Shown here piece after piece: positions 10,901 to 20,697 of a stretch of 64,000 nucleotides of DNA. This stretch comes from Haliotis asinina (lineage: Eukaryota > Mollusca > Gastropoda > Lepetellida > Haliotidae). The stretch is from the NCBI RefSeq assembly GCF_037392515.1, contig NC_090295.1:14093001-14157000 (forward strand). Direction: 5' to 3'. Made by a program: the position numbers and the translations under genes. The notes beneath the pieces were generated by a model, which had not been told where the DNA came from, did not search any database, and saw only the letters and a program-made list of their open reading frames with translations. Each line of letters begins with the position of its first letter. Position 1 is the stretch's first letter.

Positions 10901-13296
10901 GAGCAGTATTTGCTGTACACTGGTGAGTTTGTTATCTTCAATATGTGCTTATTTGGTCAATTCTTAGACTGTTTCTCTCGCCTTTCCTGTTGGTCAACAA
11001 GCACGTATCAAGCCAATTATTTCGTGTAAGAGGGCTTGCCCAACTTTTATTTTCAAAACCATGTGTAAGCTCGGGCTTTTTATATAATGGTAACTACGCC
11101 CATGGGCACGGGTCATCCAGGCGTAACAGTTGTGTTCTAAAAGGGTAGGTCGATGCTCGTGGTGTTGATCATTTGATTTTCTGTTTCAGACTCGATCATT
11201 TGCAAACTGTCGTCATAGAGATGGAACAATAAGACAGTTTAGTTAAACCAAAAACGATTGCATATAATAGTCACTGGTTTGTATGGTCCAAACCAGATGC
11301 AGTGACCGATTTCAGTGATAAAACAGATTATTTCTGCACTACACAACATTGCCGCAACCCCCTAAACATTTAAATTTTCAAGTGTTAGTTTTAGTATTGT
11401 CTGGTTATTTGAAACAGTCCAACATTTTTTAATGCATTGAAGGCTGAAATTTACGAGTTAAATACTGCAGAAAATTGAAAGGCACAGGGAATGGTCATTA
11501 ATTAACCCCCTGGATGCCGAGGGTTTTTTTCAGGCGCACATTTTCGTAAGGTTTGAAAAGTGAACGTTGTGCGAGATTTGCGCTAGCAAAGTCCTGGATT
11601 TGCGTACGGCTATAAAATAGCATAGAAATGTATCATATTTAATTTCCTATCCGTTGGTACACGTATAACTGCGTCTACCTCAGGGGTATATGTATATGAA
11701 ATGGATGTATGTGCTAATGCATAACGTCATACCCACAAAATCAAAAATGACATGCAATAAATGTCAAAAATCGATTTTCTTCTATGACGTCAAACGTCGA
11801 CAGAGAGGCCATGCACATATAAAGATAAGGGGGCATAACTCAGCTATGGTTTACATTAGGTCAATGTAACCAAGATTACATGGAGAGAATTTGCTGTGGA
11901 TACCGAGAGTATATTTCCGTTATGTTTTGTTCACAGTGAACCAAAATATTCCAATACAAAGTTCCCCAATGTGAGAGGATACCTTTTGCTAGTTTCACAA
12001 TTTGTAAGAAAAGATGCCAGTGTACTACATCAAAATGCAGGTAATAGCGATTTGGATGTCCCTATCCGATATATAATTTAGTTCTGAGATTCCAGTATTC
12101 TCCTGTTTGTGCAGATGTACTTTTGATTAATTTTGCATTATTATTAACGGAGTAACAGCCACGTTTTCAAATGTCATGAAATAACTAAAAATAATGCGAC
12201 ATTTAGTTGACGTCACGGCATATTTTGTGCATTTTGTGACGTCTGGATAAGACGACTCTGGTTGCCTATTGGTATATATCTAACCTAATTTCCACTCAAT
12301 GTGTAAAAGATCTCGGCTTCTGTGTCAGAATTCAACACTTTCTAGCCAAAATATAAAATGAATTGTTTTTCCACTGAAATAGTGTCCTGAATATGTCAAC
12401 AAGTACACGGTTTTACTACATATCTTATTGTGAGCAACACGCGCACCTGTCGAGCATCAATTTAGCGTAAATGAAAATTTCACAACACCTGAATATTCAT
12501 TGAATATTCATTTAGGAAATAGACTTTTCTTCTTATGATAATGAAATTATTTCACTTCATAAGTATGCAATGAAAGATACAAAGAGATCGCTTTTTCAGT
12601 ACAGAACTATTAGAATATGGACGTAAGGCTTGTCCAAATTAAGGCATGACCTGGTTTATATATTTTTAACAATTTTCGTATGAATATTGTTTGAGTTAGA
12701 TATTCTGCCATCAGATATATTTTCAGTATAAGTCAATTTTTAATTGACTTTATTATCGAAAGAAATGATAATGAATCATGAAACGTTTTTGACTCGCACC
12801 TGGTCAATCAATATTCATAATTGTTTTGTCTATAAAAACGACACAAACCAATACAATGAACAAGACAGTTCCTTTAAATAGTAGTATGTGTGCCCCTACA
12901 TTTCATAAAATGTACAAATCATTTTCATTAATATTATCAGTTTTACTTATAAGTTGGAATTAAATCGCTGTCTATTAACCTGTTCATATGAAACTGCAAT
13001 ATTCGTTCCAACGTATTGAATATTGTACATCACGGGAACTAAATCACATGTTGCAGTAATGGCTACGTGTGATCTTCCAACACTTGTGTAGACGCTTAAA
13101 ATGTGGTATAGTACACTTACTGAGTCAATTTCCCATGTAAATATTATTCAAACAATCAGAAGCTTTCAAAGAATAAAAACGCATACCTTATATCCACATA
13201 CGATATGGTGTTGAACATGGTTATATGTAGATACTGAAATCAGTTTCATGAAAAAATATCTGAACGATACGCAAAATATGTATGAGCGGGCCACTG
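10901..13296. other. Intergenic stretch, no supported gene
   Basis: It is AT-rich with only short open frames. A small SINE-B-like scrap ('AGGTCGATGCTCGTGGTGTTG') lies near 11145-11180. I recognise no other element. Confidence 0.4.
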
Positions 13297-13357
13297 TTAT
13301 AAGGGTTACGCTATTTTTCAGGGCATTATCATTTGCAGAAGCCTGAGGTCTTTCATT
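13297..13357 (-). repeat. Single-arm relic of the 13813-13917 hairpin element
   Basis: About 60 bp match the hairpin arm plus its loop ('GGTTACGCTATTTTTCAGGG', then 'CATTATCATTTGCAGAAGCC'), but the second arm is missing. Confidence 0.65.
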
Positions 13358-13812
13358 AACTGCCCGACGAAGGAGGGCAGTTGAAAAGACCGAGGTCACG
13401 GACACACATTTTACAAATATAGTCACGTCATAGAACAGCACAGATGACGTCACTATTGAAAGTGACGACATTCGACCTTGACCTTTGCTCATACTACCAG
13501 CCGCCATTGTTTTCAGTCATCAACAACGTTAGACTTCAAGTCGATATTTTCATTGCTGTATGTTGTCATTTATGGCACAATCGTTATGGATGGCACAGGC
13601 AGAAAAGTGCATAATGGCACAGGCACATGTGACGAATGTGAGCCAGATATATGGTCAATAATGAACCCAAGTTCATTCGAGCCGTAGGTGATTGAACTTC
13701 AACAGCTGAGCTACTTGTGACGTCACCGTCGTTTTGTTGTTGGCAGTAAATGCTTCTATACCGATGCGGCTGTTTTCATTCTTATTTTATTAGAAATGCT
13801 ATTCGTTTTAGC

Positions 13813-13917
13813 TATAATAACGGTAACGCTATTTTTCAGGGCATTATCATTTGCAATGAAAGACCTCGGGCTTCTGCAAATGATAATGCCCTGAAAAATA
13901 GCGTTACCCTTATAATA
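13813..13917. mobile_element. Foldback/MITE hairpin, about 43-bp arms
   Basis: Left arm 13813-13855 and right arm 13875-13917 are almost perfect reverse complements ('ACGCTATTTTTCAGGGCATT' in the left arm). The loop is 19 nt. The high arm identity suggests recent formation or constant re-matching of arms. A related single-arm copy lies 500 bp upstream. Confidence 0.8.
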
Positions 13918-14325
13918 AATGGGTGATCCCTTGACTCTTCGTTTTACATAAACGTGGTTTTGCAAATGTGACACATAAACAACTATCAAATATACTTAAT
14001 TATGCTTTGTTTTACACCCTGGTGGAATTCGAGGTAGATAAGGTTTTGGTTGTTGCCTGTCATGAGAACACCCTTCCTGTAACAGATTTAGAACGCTCTC
14101 GCAGTGTCGTGATTTAGGCACTATGTGTCCTGCCTGCCATCAGAGCACTAGTGTTGCATTTACAGAACGCTCTGCCTTAGATTTCAGAACACTCTTTGTG
14201 TGCTCTGCATGTGTTCAGTTCAGAACACCACGGACGCTTTGGGCGCTGTACAAATTTAGAAAGCCTTTGAGTGTTACACCAACTTAACATGAACGAAACA
14301 ACAACAATATGAAATGATTGAAAAC

Positions 14326-14331
14326 TTTATT
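14326..14331 (-). terminator. Poly(A) signal of the minus-strand candidate gene
   Basis: The minus strand reads AATAAA here, about 180 nt beyond the stop codon at 14507-14509. The spacing suits a short 3' UTR. Confidence 0.4.
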
Positions 14332-14506
14332 AATACTTGTACTGAATACGAACACGTGTTGTTGTAATTATTCTTTTGTTAAACCACGGACAGATAAATA
14401 GAGCGTAGGAGAAGAAGCTCACTGCAATAATTCATTCGTACACATCTTATAACACATGGAGTTAAAGTCGCACGTCACTGAAGAGAACGCTGAGTAAAGG
14501 TATATG

Positions 14507-15100
14507 TCAGGGTCGGGCAAGGATGCACTTCCCCCATTTCTCTGAACCACTGGCAAAGTGTAGCGCAAAATGGGTTGCGCAGCAGAACGAAACTGACCAG
14601 TCTTCGTATATGCGAGCGAAGCCTGTGTCTGAACCTACAAAACCATCGTGTGTGCTGTGAGATAGCTTCAGGCCATGATGCCCTGCCCGACATTCACCTT
14701 GTTTGACAGGTTGCGGCAGCGATATGAAGACTGGCCGGCGCATAAACTCCGATAAAAGCGAGGCCTCTGAGGCCTTTGTCTTCAGATCACCGTCAATATT
14801 ATCAACGGTCACACCCTACGATAGATAATACAATTTTACACGAAATAATTCATTTGAAAGATATGATGTGGCATACATGTGTTTCAAATTTCAACTAAAC
14901 GCTAATTTATGACACACAAAAACGCTGATCAAACAGTTTCATTTCGTAAGAATATGTAATTCACGTTTATACAAGAATCTTTGTAACTACCTACTTAATG
15001 ATTAGTGCCTTAACATAACAGATTATGTAATACATGAATTTGATATACCATGTGCTCACCCTGATGGAGTCTTGATCACATGCAGCATTTTCATTTGGAC
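14507..15100 (-). CDS. Unrecognised candidate gene, last two exons (partial)
   Basis: I do not recognise the protein. Exon 15100-15060 (41 nt, 'PNENAACDQDSIR') has an AG acceptor before it and a strong GTGAGC donor after it. It joins in phase to exon 14815-14507, which begins GVTVDNIDGDLK and ends KWGKCILARP-stop. An inner stretch 14697-14635 (63 nt) starts GT, ends AG and is a multiple of three, so it could be an in-frame mini-intron or a retained 21-codon segment. The region is more GC-rich than its surroundings and is followed by AATAAA on the same strand. The acidic, Cys-containing sequence has no identified domain. The upstream exon or exons are not located. The alternative is a chance frame. 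Confidence 0.35.
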
Positions 15101-15445
15101 CTGTGACGCCAAACGTCTCGAGTTGGGGAAGAACAAACGCGCATGCTTATCGTGACGTCACTTTGTTAGAACATAAGCTGTTCTAATCAAAACACACGCC
15201 GTCCGAACAGATATCAAACCTTAGAGAAGAGATACTGTCCCAACGTGTTCATTTTATTAAACTATGTAAACTATGCCTTCTGATAATCTACTCTAGAGGA
15301 TGCCTACTCATTTATTTATCAGTTGTAAACATATATAGCCCGATTTAACCCAGTTATTTAGAACATTTTGCGGAATCATATTCCTCTTGCAGACTACACG
15401 CATTGTCGATCTCCTTCTCGGAAGAAAATGTCCAAGTTAACAGAA

Positions 15446-15793
15446 ATTGTAAACCAAAAGTTACTGTGTTCTGAAATCTGATTGGTTGAAAAACATGATT
15501 AAATGGTATTAGATTCCCGGAAAGTGAAAGACTATTCACCGCGTATTGACACGTAAACATTTGTTTTGTTGTGTCTTCAACAGAGGTGACGTCATTCAAA
15601 TCATATTGTGACGTAAAGTTAGAATGACGTCACAAATGAGCAGCTCCAGATGCTACCATGGGAACCAGCTGAAACGGCCAGCTGATGACACTTCACTGCT
15701 GTGTCCGTATTCGATGTAAACGAGTGCAGACAGTAAAACCCCTTTGGTTTACTTTTGTGTTTACAATGTCGATAAACATCATGTGATGTTTAT
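15446..15793. mobile_element. Composite MITE copy 2, hairpin absent
   Basis: It carries the same CRE-rich body as copies 1 and 3 (15446-15767). At the hairpin position it has only the 22-bp palindrome ATAAACATCATG/TGATGTTTAT, exactly the outer ends of the hairpin arms. This is either a clean palindrome deletion or the pre-insertion state. Confidence 0.8.
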
Positions 15794-15799
15794 CTCCTA

Positions 15800-16195
15800 A
15801 TTAGCATCAATTTCTTTAAAATCAATTGCTTTACAAATGTCCGTTTGTATAATGTTCAACATTGTCTTAAAATATCATAACAGGTTAATTATTATGTTGA
15901 AAGGACATTATTCATATCTTCTACGAATAGCTAAGTGTGTTCTGAAATTAGAACATCTACCTCACAGACTTTGAACACGTGTACTAAAACAGAACATGCC
16001 TGTTCTAAATATAACCTACGTGATCCAATTCAGAAAATGCACGGAGACTTCCACTGTTCTGCTTCTCACTCACTCACGTAACGTAGCAGACCACCGCCCC
16101 TCACTGAGTATCCACAAAGACAATGCATTACGCTTGGAAGAAACGTTGTCACATATCACAATGAACGTATCCTGAGATAGCTAGGCTAATATAGC
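15800..16195. other. Intergenic, nothing recognised
   Basis: AT-rich, with no credible gene and no repeat identified. Confidence 0.35.
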
Positions 16196-16199
16196 GATC

Positions 16200-16480
16200 T
16201 TACATGAGAGAGTGAGTAAATATAGTTTTACGCTGCACACAGCAATATTTCAGCTACATGGTGGCGGTCTTGAATAATCGATTCTTGACCTTGATTCTAG
16301 TGATCAACAGCAAGAGTATCGATCTGCACAATGGGGAACCGATGACATATGTCAACCAAGTCAGCGAGCCTGACCACCCGATCCCGTTTGTCGCCTTCTA
16401 CGACAAGCTTACTCGCCATTTGTGGCAAGCTTGGATTACTGAAGGATTATTCTACCCCTGACCTTCACGGGTCTCTATCT
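16200..16480 (-). repeat. SINE family B, near full length
   Basis: The plus strand runs from GAGTGAGTAAATATAG and TTTTACGCTGCACACAGC through 'GATCAACAGCAAGAGTATC' and 'CCAAGTCAGCGAGCCTGACC' to 'CCCTGACCTTCACGGGTC'. It is the best family-B copy in the window. The 67-codon open frame inside it is not a gene. Confidence 0.8.
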
Positions 16481-16542
16481 TACTTGAGGCCAGCCTAGGT
16501 GTTGTCAGATGAAGCGTAAGATGTAGAACTTGGCCAGGCTAT

Positions 16543-16690
16543 GAGTGAGTGAGTGAGTTCGGTTTTACGCCGCTTTTAGCTATATTCCAGCGATATCACG
16601 GCGGGGGGCACCAGAAAATGGGCCTCACACATTGTAACCATGTGGGAAATCGAACCCGGGTCTTCGGCGTGACGAGCACCACCCCGGTCA
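16543..16690 (-). repeat. tRNA-derived SINE, family A
   Basis: (GTGA)n, 'GGTTTTACGCCGCTTTTAGC', 'ATCACGGCGGGGGGCACC' and an inverted B box 'GAACCCGGGT' are present. The tRNA-like head is truncated near 16687. Confidence 0.8.
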
Positions 16691-18281
16691 GGCTATGACA
16701 GACTGTATATGAGTCAGAGTGTATTTCCAGTAAAAGGCCACGTACGTGCAAAATACATTTACAAAACACAGTATGTTCTGAGGCACAATGATCTTTCAAG
16801 AGTGTTTTAATAACATAAACTGATAAAAAGCAACCGATTTTACAGTATCTTACTTAGTACTGGGGAAGAGACTAAAGAATTGAACGTGTCTATTTTAAAA
16901 CAAATTTTGTAATATACCTAACTCTTTGTTGTAAAAAGAAGGCACAAATGAACAAACCGTGGAATCCATCTGTAGGTTAAAACTTTATATTTACGTGATG
17001 TATAATATTTGATTATAGTCAGTGTTGGTATAACGCCCCGTCTCTACAACTCCGTAAATTACTACACCTAAATTGTGCTTGAGCGAGCAGAAAGGTTAAA
17101 CGATAATTTATAACATTCAGGCTATAATAGTGACAATAGTTGCATTTGGATTAATTGCTGAAGGAAAATTACCAGACTGTAGGCTATACACTTGTATAGC
17201 ATATAATGTTTGAACGCTCATGGAAACAATAATGCAGAAACTGATTTACGTTAGATAAAACTGTTATTTCTAAAGTGAAAAATACAAGCCATAACTGTGA
17301 TACTAATAACAATCGGTTCCATTTGATATATAAATATTTTTGTCACGTCCTGAGCTGAAGTTGAAATCCGTGTTCATTGCTTTTTCGTTCCAACTTTGAC
17401 TCACCCTGCACTTCCGTCTACATACTTCCTGTTCATACGAGATCAGTAAACAAACAAGGGAGGTTGGCGTTCCTCGTTTAGAAATGTTTTTGTGCAATTG
17501 TACTTTCTGATGCATTCAATCACTTGGTCCTTAGTATAAGGTAAGTTATCATCGGTTTGAATTCGGAACTTTTAAGTCATCAAACGGATTTGTGTGATCA
17601 ACGAATGTGAATCAAAGCACACTGCTGCAAACCGTGATTAGAATAAATATGGCCAGGCCTGTCATACAGACGTAGGTTAGAGTTCCCCTCGTACACTCCA
17701 ATACCAAAAATACAAACTGTAATTAGTGTAATGCATACATCACTCTAAATATACATTCAATAAACTAGAACAGGTATAAAAAACAACAACCAATGAACCT
17801 ATTTCAGTGATGGTATATTATACCGCGGAAGTATTCCCCGGAGCAAATTTACTTCGTAAAAGGAGGGAGGTACGGGCGAAACTCTTTCCCCAAAGGTGAA
17901 CAAAGCATTCAAACTGAACTCATATACAGCAAAACAAAACAAAAATCACCAAAATAGGAAAACAAAGATCCACATCTGTAACAATATCCGCTAAAGCCGA
18001 AACAAACACTCTAAATGGAAAGCTAGTCTTTTGAAATGGAAACAAAAATCATGTAAGTGCTGTAAATCACCAAAATATATAAACTTTGAATGTGGCGCTA
18101 TCAATACCATATTATATAAACCTAAAGTGTGCTTCTCACTATATCTTACTCTTAGGTCATCTCTTGTTTTCCCAGAATAACTGCGTTTCAGGTTTTTGTT
18201 TTGGAGGGATAGGTTTTACTTTTTGTTTGTAAGACCGCTTCCCAGGAAACAACCTTTAAATATTATTTGTTTACTTGCTTA
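16691..18281. other. Intergenic stretch before the integrase/HTH gene
   Basis: No convincing exon was found. A 70-codon minus frame (17303-17515) contains Cys residues but has no clear splice context. No transposon was recognised. Confidence 0.4.
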
Positions 18282-18300
18282 ATGGGCATTCTAGAAATTG
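18282..18300 (+). CDS. Tentative first coding micro-exon of the integrase/HTH gene
   Basis: ATG GGC ATT CTA GAA ATT G is followed by a strong donor (GTAAGTATG). It ends in phase 1, which joins exactly to the acceptor at 18990-18991, whose exon opens with GT ACT AGA AGC ATG GAC. This would add ten residues before Met at 19003. A phase match has a one-in-three chance of being accidental, so the exon is only a proposal. Confidence 0.3.
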
Positions 18301-18739
18301 GTAAGTATGAAACATACAGCTTTATGGATTACAACTTCTTGTTCATTAGGTTGAGCGATGTTTCGATCAACTCATTCACAGTTCTTGTAAATCACTCCTT
18401 TTTCGGGCTGCTTACTGGAGGTTGGGTTATGGCCATTGGCACTGAAAATGGTCCAATGCAGTGATTAACATCATGAGCATAAATGCAGTGAAATGTTTCA
18501 TTGAGTCTGATGACATGATCCATTTAGTCACCTCTTTCGACAGCCATCCAGGTTTGCATCAACATCTTAATTGCCTAAGAGCGAATACTAGTTGTAAACA
18601 ATTTAGAATTGTCTTATATAGACACACTAACGCAGACCATGTTAATTCAGAAACAACAGCAAGCATCCTTGAACAAAAATATCTCATATCTTTGGTGGCT
18701 GATTGGTTGTTTAATGTAATATTACAGATATATTATGTA

Positions 18740-18850
18740 GACAGTCCAGTGATCAATGGCATGAAAATCAACATACGAAACAGAGACTTGTGTCAGCAAA
18801 GTCAGCGAGTCTGACCACCCAATTCCATTAGTCAATAGCATGGTTTGCTA
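18740..18850 (-). repeat. SINE family B fragment
   Basis: The plus strand shows 'ACAGTCCAGTGATCAATGGC' and 'AAGTCAGCGAGTCTGACCAC'. It lies inside the putative first intron. The 117-codon open frame that overlaps it is not supported as coding. Confidence 0.65.
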
Positions 18851-18991
18851 GAAGCTAATTTTAACCGTACATCCTTTTTTTGGTATTGCCATGGTTTAAT
18901 GCTTCATGTCAAGGAGTAAATTCTAACTCACTCTCTGCTATTTGTAATCCTGTATGTAAACTATATGATTGTAATCTATAAATTATTTCAG

Positions 18992-20114
18992 GTACTAGAA
19001 GCATGGACGAACACAAAAAGCACCTGGACAGTATTTTGGCAAAATGTCAGAATGGAAGAAATATGCTTCTGTTATCAAAGAACAAATATGAAAAAATTGT
19101 CCAGTATTTGAAGTTAGGCACAGGAGCTTCCTATCGGTTCAAAAGTTGGATCCAGCGTCGACGCTTCCAGTTGTTGCAGCTGCCGGATGAAGACCAGACT
19201 GAAGTACTTGTGGTACCTAAACAAGATGGCATGTCCATGGGTTATGTCAGGGTCTTGCATGAGAATCAGATTTATGGGAAAGTACGAGATATTCATGTCT
19301 GTGTGCTAAACCATGGGAGTTACACTCAAACACTTCAGTCTGTTTCTGACCTTTACTATGACATTTCAAAAGATTATATTTCTGAATTTGTGAGAAGATG
19401 TGACTGCTGTCAAACCAATTCTACAAGTGATGGCATTTCAAACAGTGATTTTCAGTCTTCTTCCACAATGAAGGCATCACCCAGACCCTTGAAAATGATG
19501 AACAAAGTTGCTTCTTACTTCTTGCAGGATGTGTCTGTCAACATCATAGATATGAGACTGAAACCATCAAATGAATTTTACTTCATTGGTCATGCTGAGG
19601 ATCAGTTTTCAAACTTCAGTGTCTTGTTTCCTCTGAAGAATGACAGTTCAAGGGAAATAGCCAAAAATTTAAAGAAATATTTTTTAAGTTATTTTGGTCC
19701 CCCTAAGAATTTATCCAGTGGTGATACGCCAAATATTGCCAAGGCGCTTGATGAAGTTACTGATTCATGGAAAGGTAACAGTCTTTCATTTGCGCTTGAT
19801 GGCATCAAGATTCAAATTCAAGATGCAGAAACATCAGCAACTGATGAGGTAGCGACTTTTATACAGGACAGCATTTGCCTCATTGCAGCTGAGGGCTATA
19901 GTGAGACAGAGTGGTCAGATTGGCTCCCAGAAATCATGTTGAAATTGAACGTGGCAAGGAGGCCTTCAGCTTCTCAAGCTCCTTACACTGTAGTGTTTGG
20001 TCAGCCAGCATCAGTTCTGTCTGAATTTGATGAGTTTCTACCTGGTCGAGATGGCGGTGATCTTTCTGCACAGGAGAGCCCACACAATACCATGAAGGAC
20101 ACAGAAATGAATAG
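18992..20114 (+). CDS. Integrase-derived host gene, exon with zinc-binding and integrase-core-like region
   Basis: An intact host exon encoding residues 1-370 from Met at 19003. It begins after the acceptor ATTTCAG and ends at a donor GTAAGG. Residues 20-60 resemble the N-terminal segment of KRBA2/SCAND3-type proteins (LLLSKNKYEKIV, then KSWIQRRRF). An HHCC-type zinc-binding module spans about 98-136 (His98, His104, Cys133, Cys136). An integrase-core-like fold follows at about 175-335 (SVNIIDM, FGPPKNLSSGD, WSDWLPEIMLKLN, then APYTVVFGQPA). The catalytic core as a whole does not look conserved, so a structural or DNA/protein-binding role is more likely than strand transfer. The open frame, splice signals and fusion to the next exon argue for a domesticated gene rather than a transposon copy. 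The family assignment is from remembered protein patterns. Confidence 0.75.
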
Positions 20115-20697
20115 GTAAGGAAATACATCTTTACATACAAAACAGTAGTCACAATAAAACTTTTAAAAAAATTAAAAGAAAAAGGGGAAAGGATGACTAT
20201 GAAACGTCTGTTGACTGAAATGCTTTGGGTCATTGAATGAATGTCACGTGACGATGTTTGACTGAACTGATAAGAATTCTGGAGATACACAGGGATGAGA
20301 ATTTTCGGAGAATCTGTGTGATTCTGTGTATTTGATGGCACTGGTGCCGTTCATGATATATGTTATATTGTTTCAATTAACACGACTCCAAGGAGGCCCA
20401 GCCCATTTTCCTCTTTTTTAACTCATACCAATTCTCATCCTCGGATACACTTGCATCATGTAAGCAGATATTTTGTAGCAGACATATTTTGTATTGGGCA
20501 ATGCCCAGTACATTGATATAACAACTAGGTGTCTGGAATGCTAAATTCAATGTTGCAGTTTTGATGAAGTGGATACCTGTTTTATATGAGATATATTATT
20601 TTATTGCTCGTGATTGCTATCTCTAAATGAAATGAAATGTGGTGAATTGTTCTGAACAATGGCTACAGATTCTCACAGCTCTTTATTTTTCCTTCAG
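20115..20697. other. Phase-2 intron of the integrase/HTH gene
   Basis: The intron runs from donor AG|GTAAGG to acceptor TTTTTCCTTCAG. The split codon AG+A (Arg371) is restored on joining. No repeat was recognised. Confidence 0.7.
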
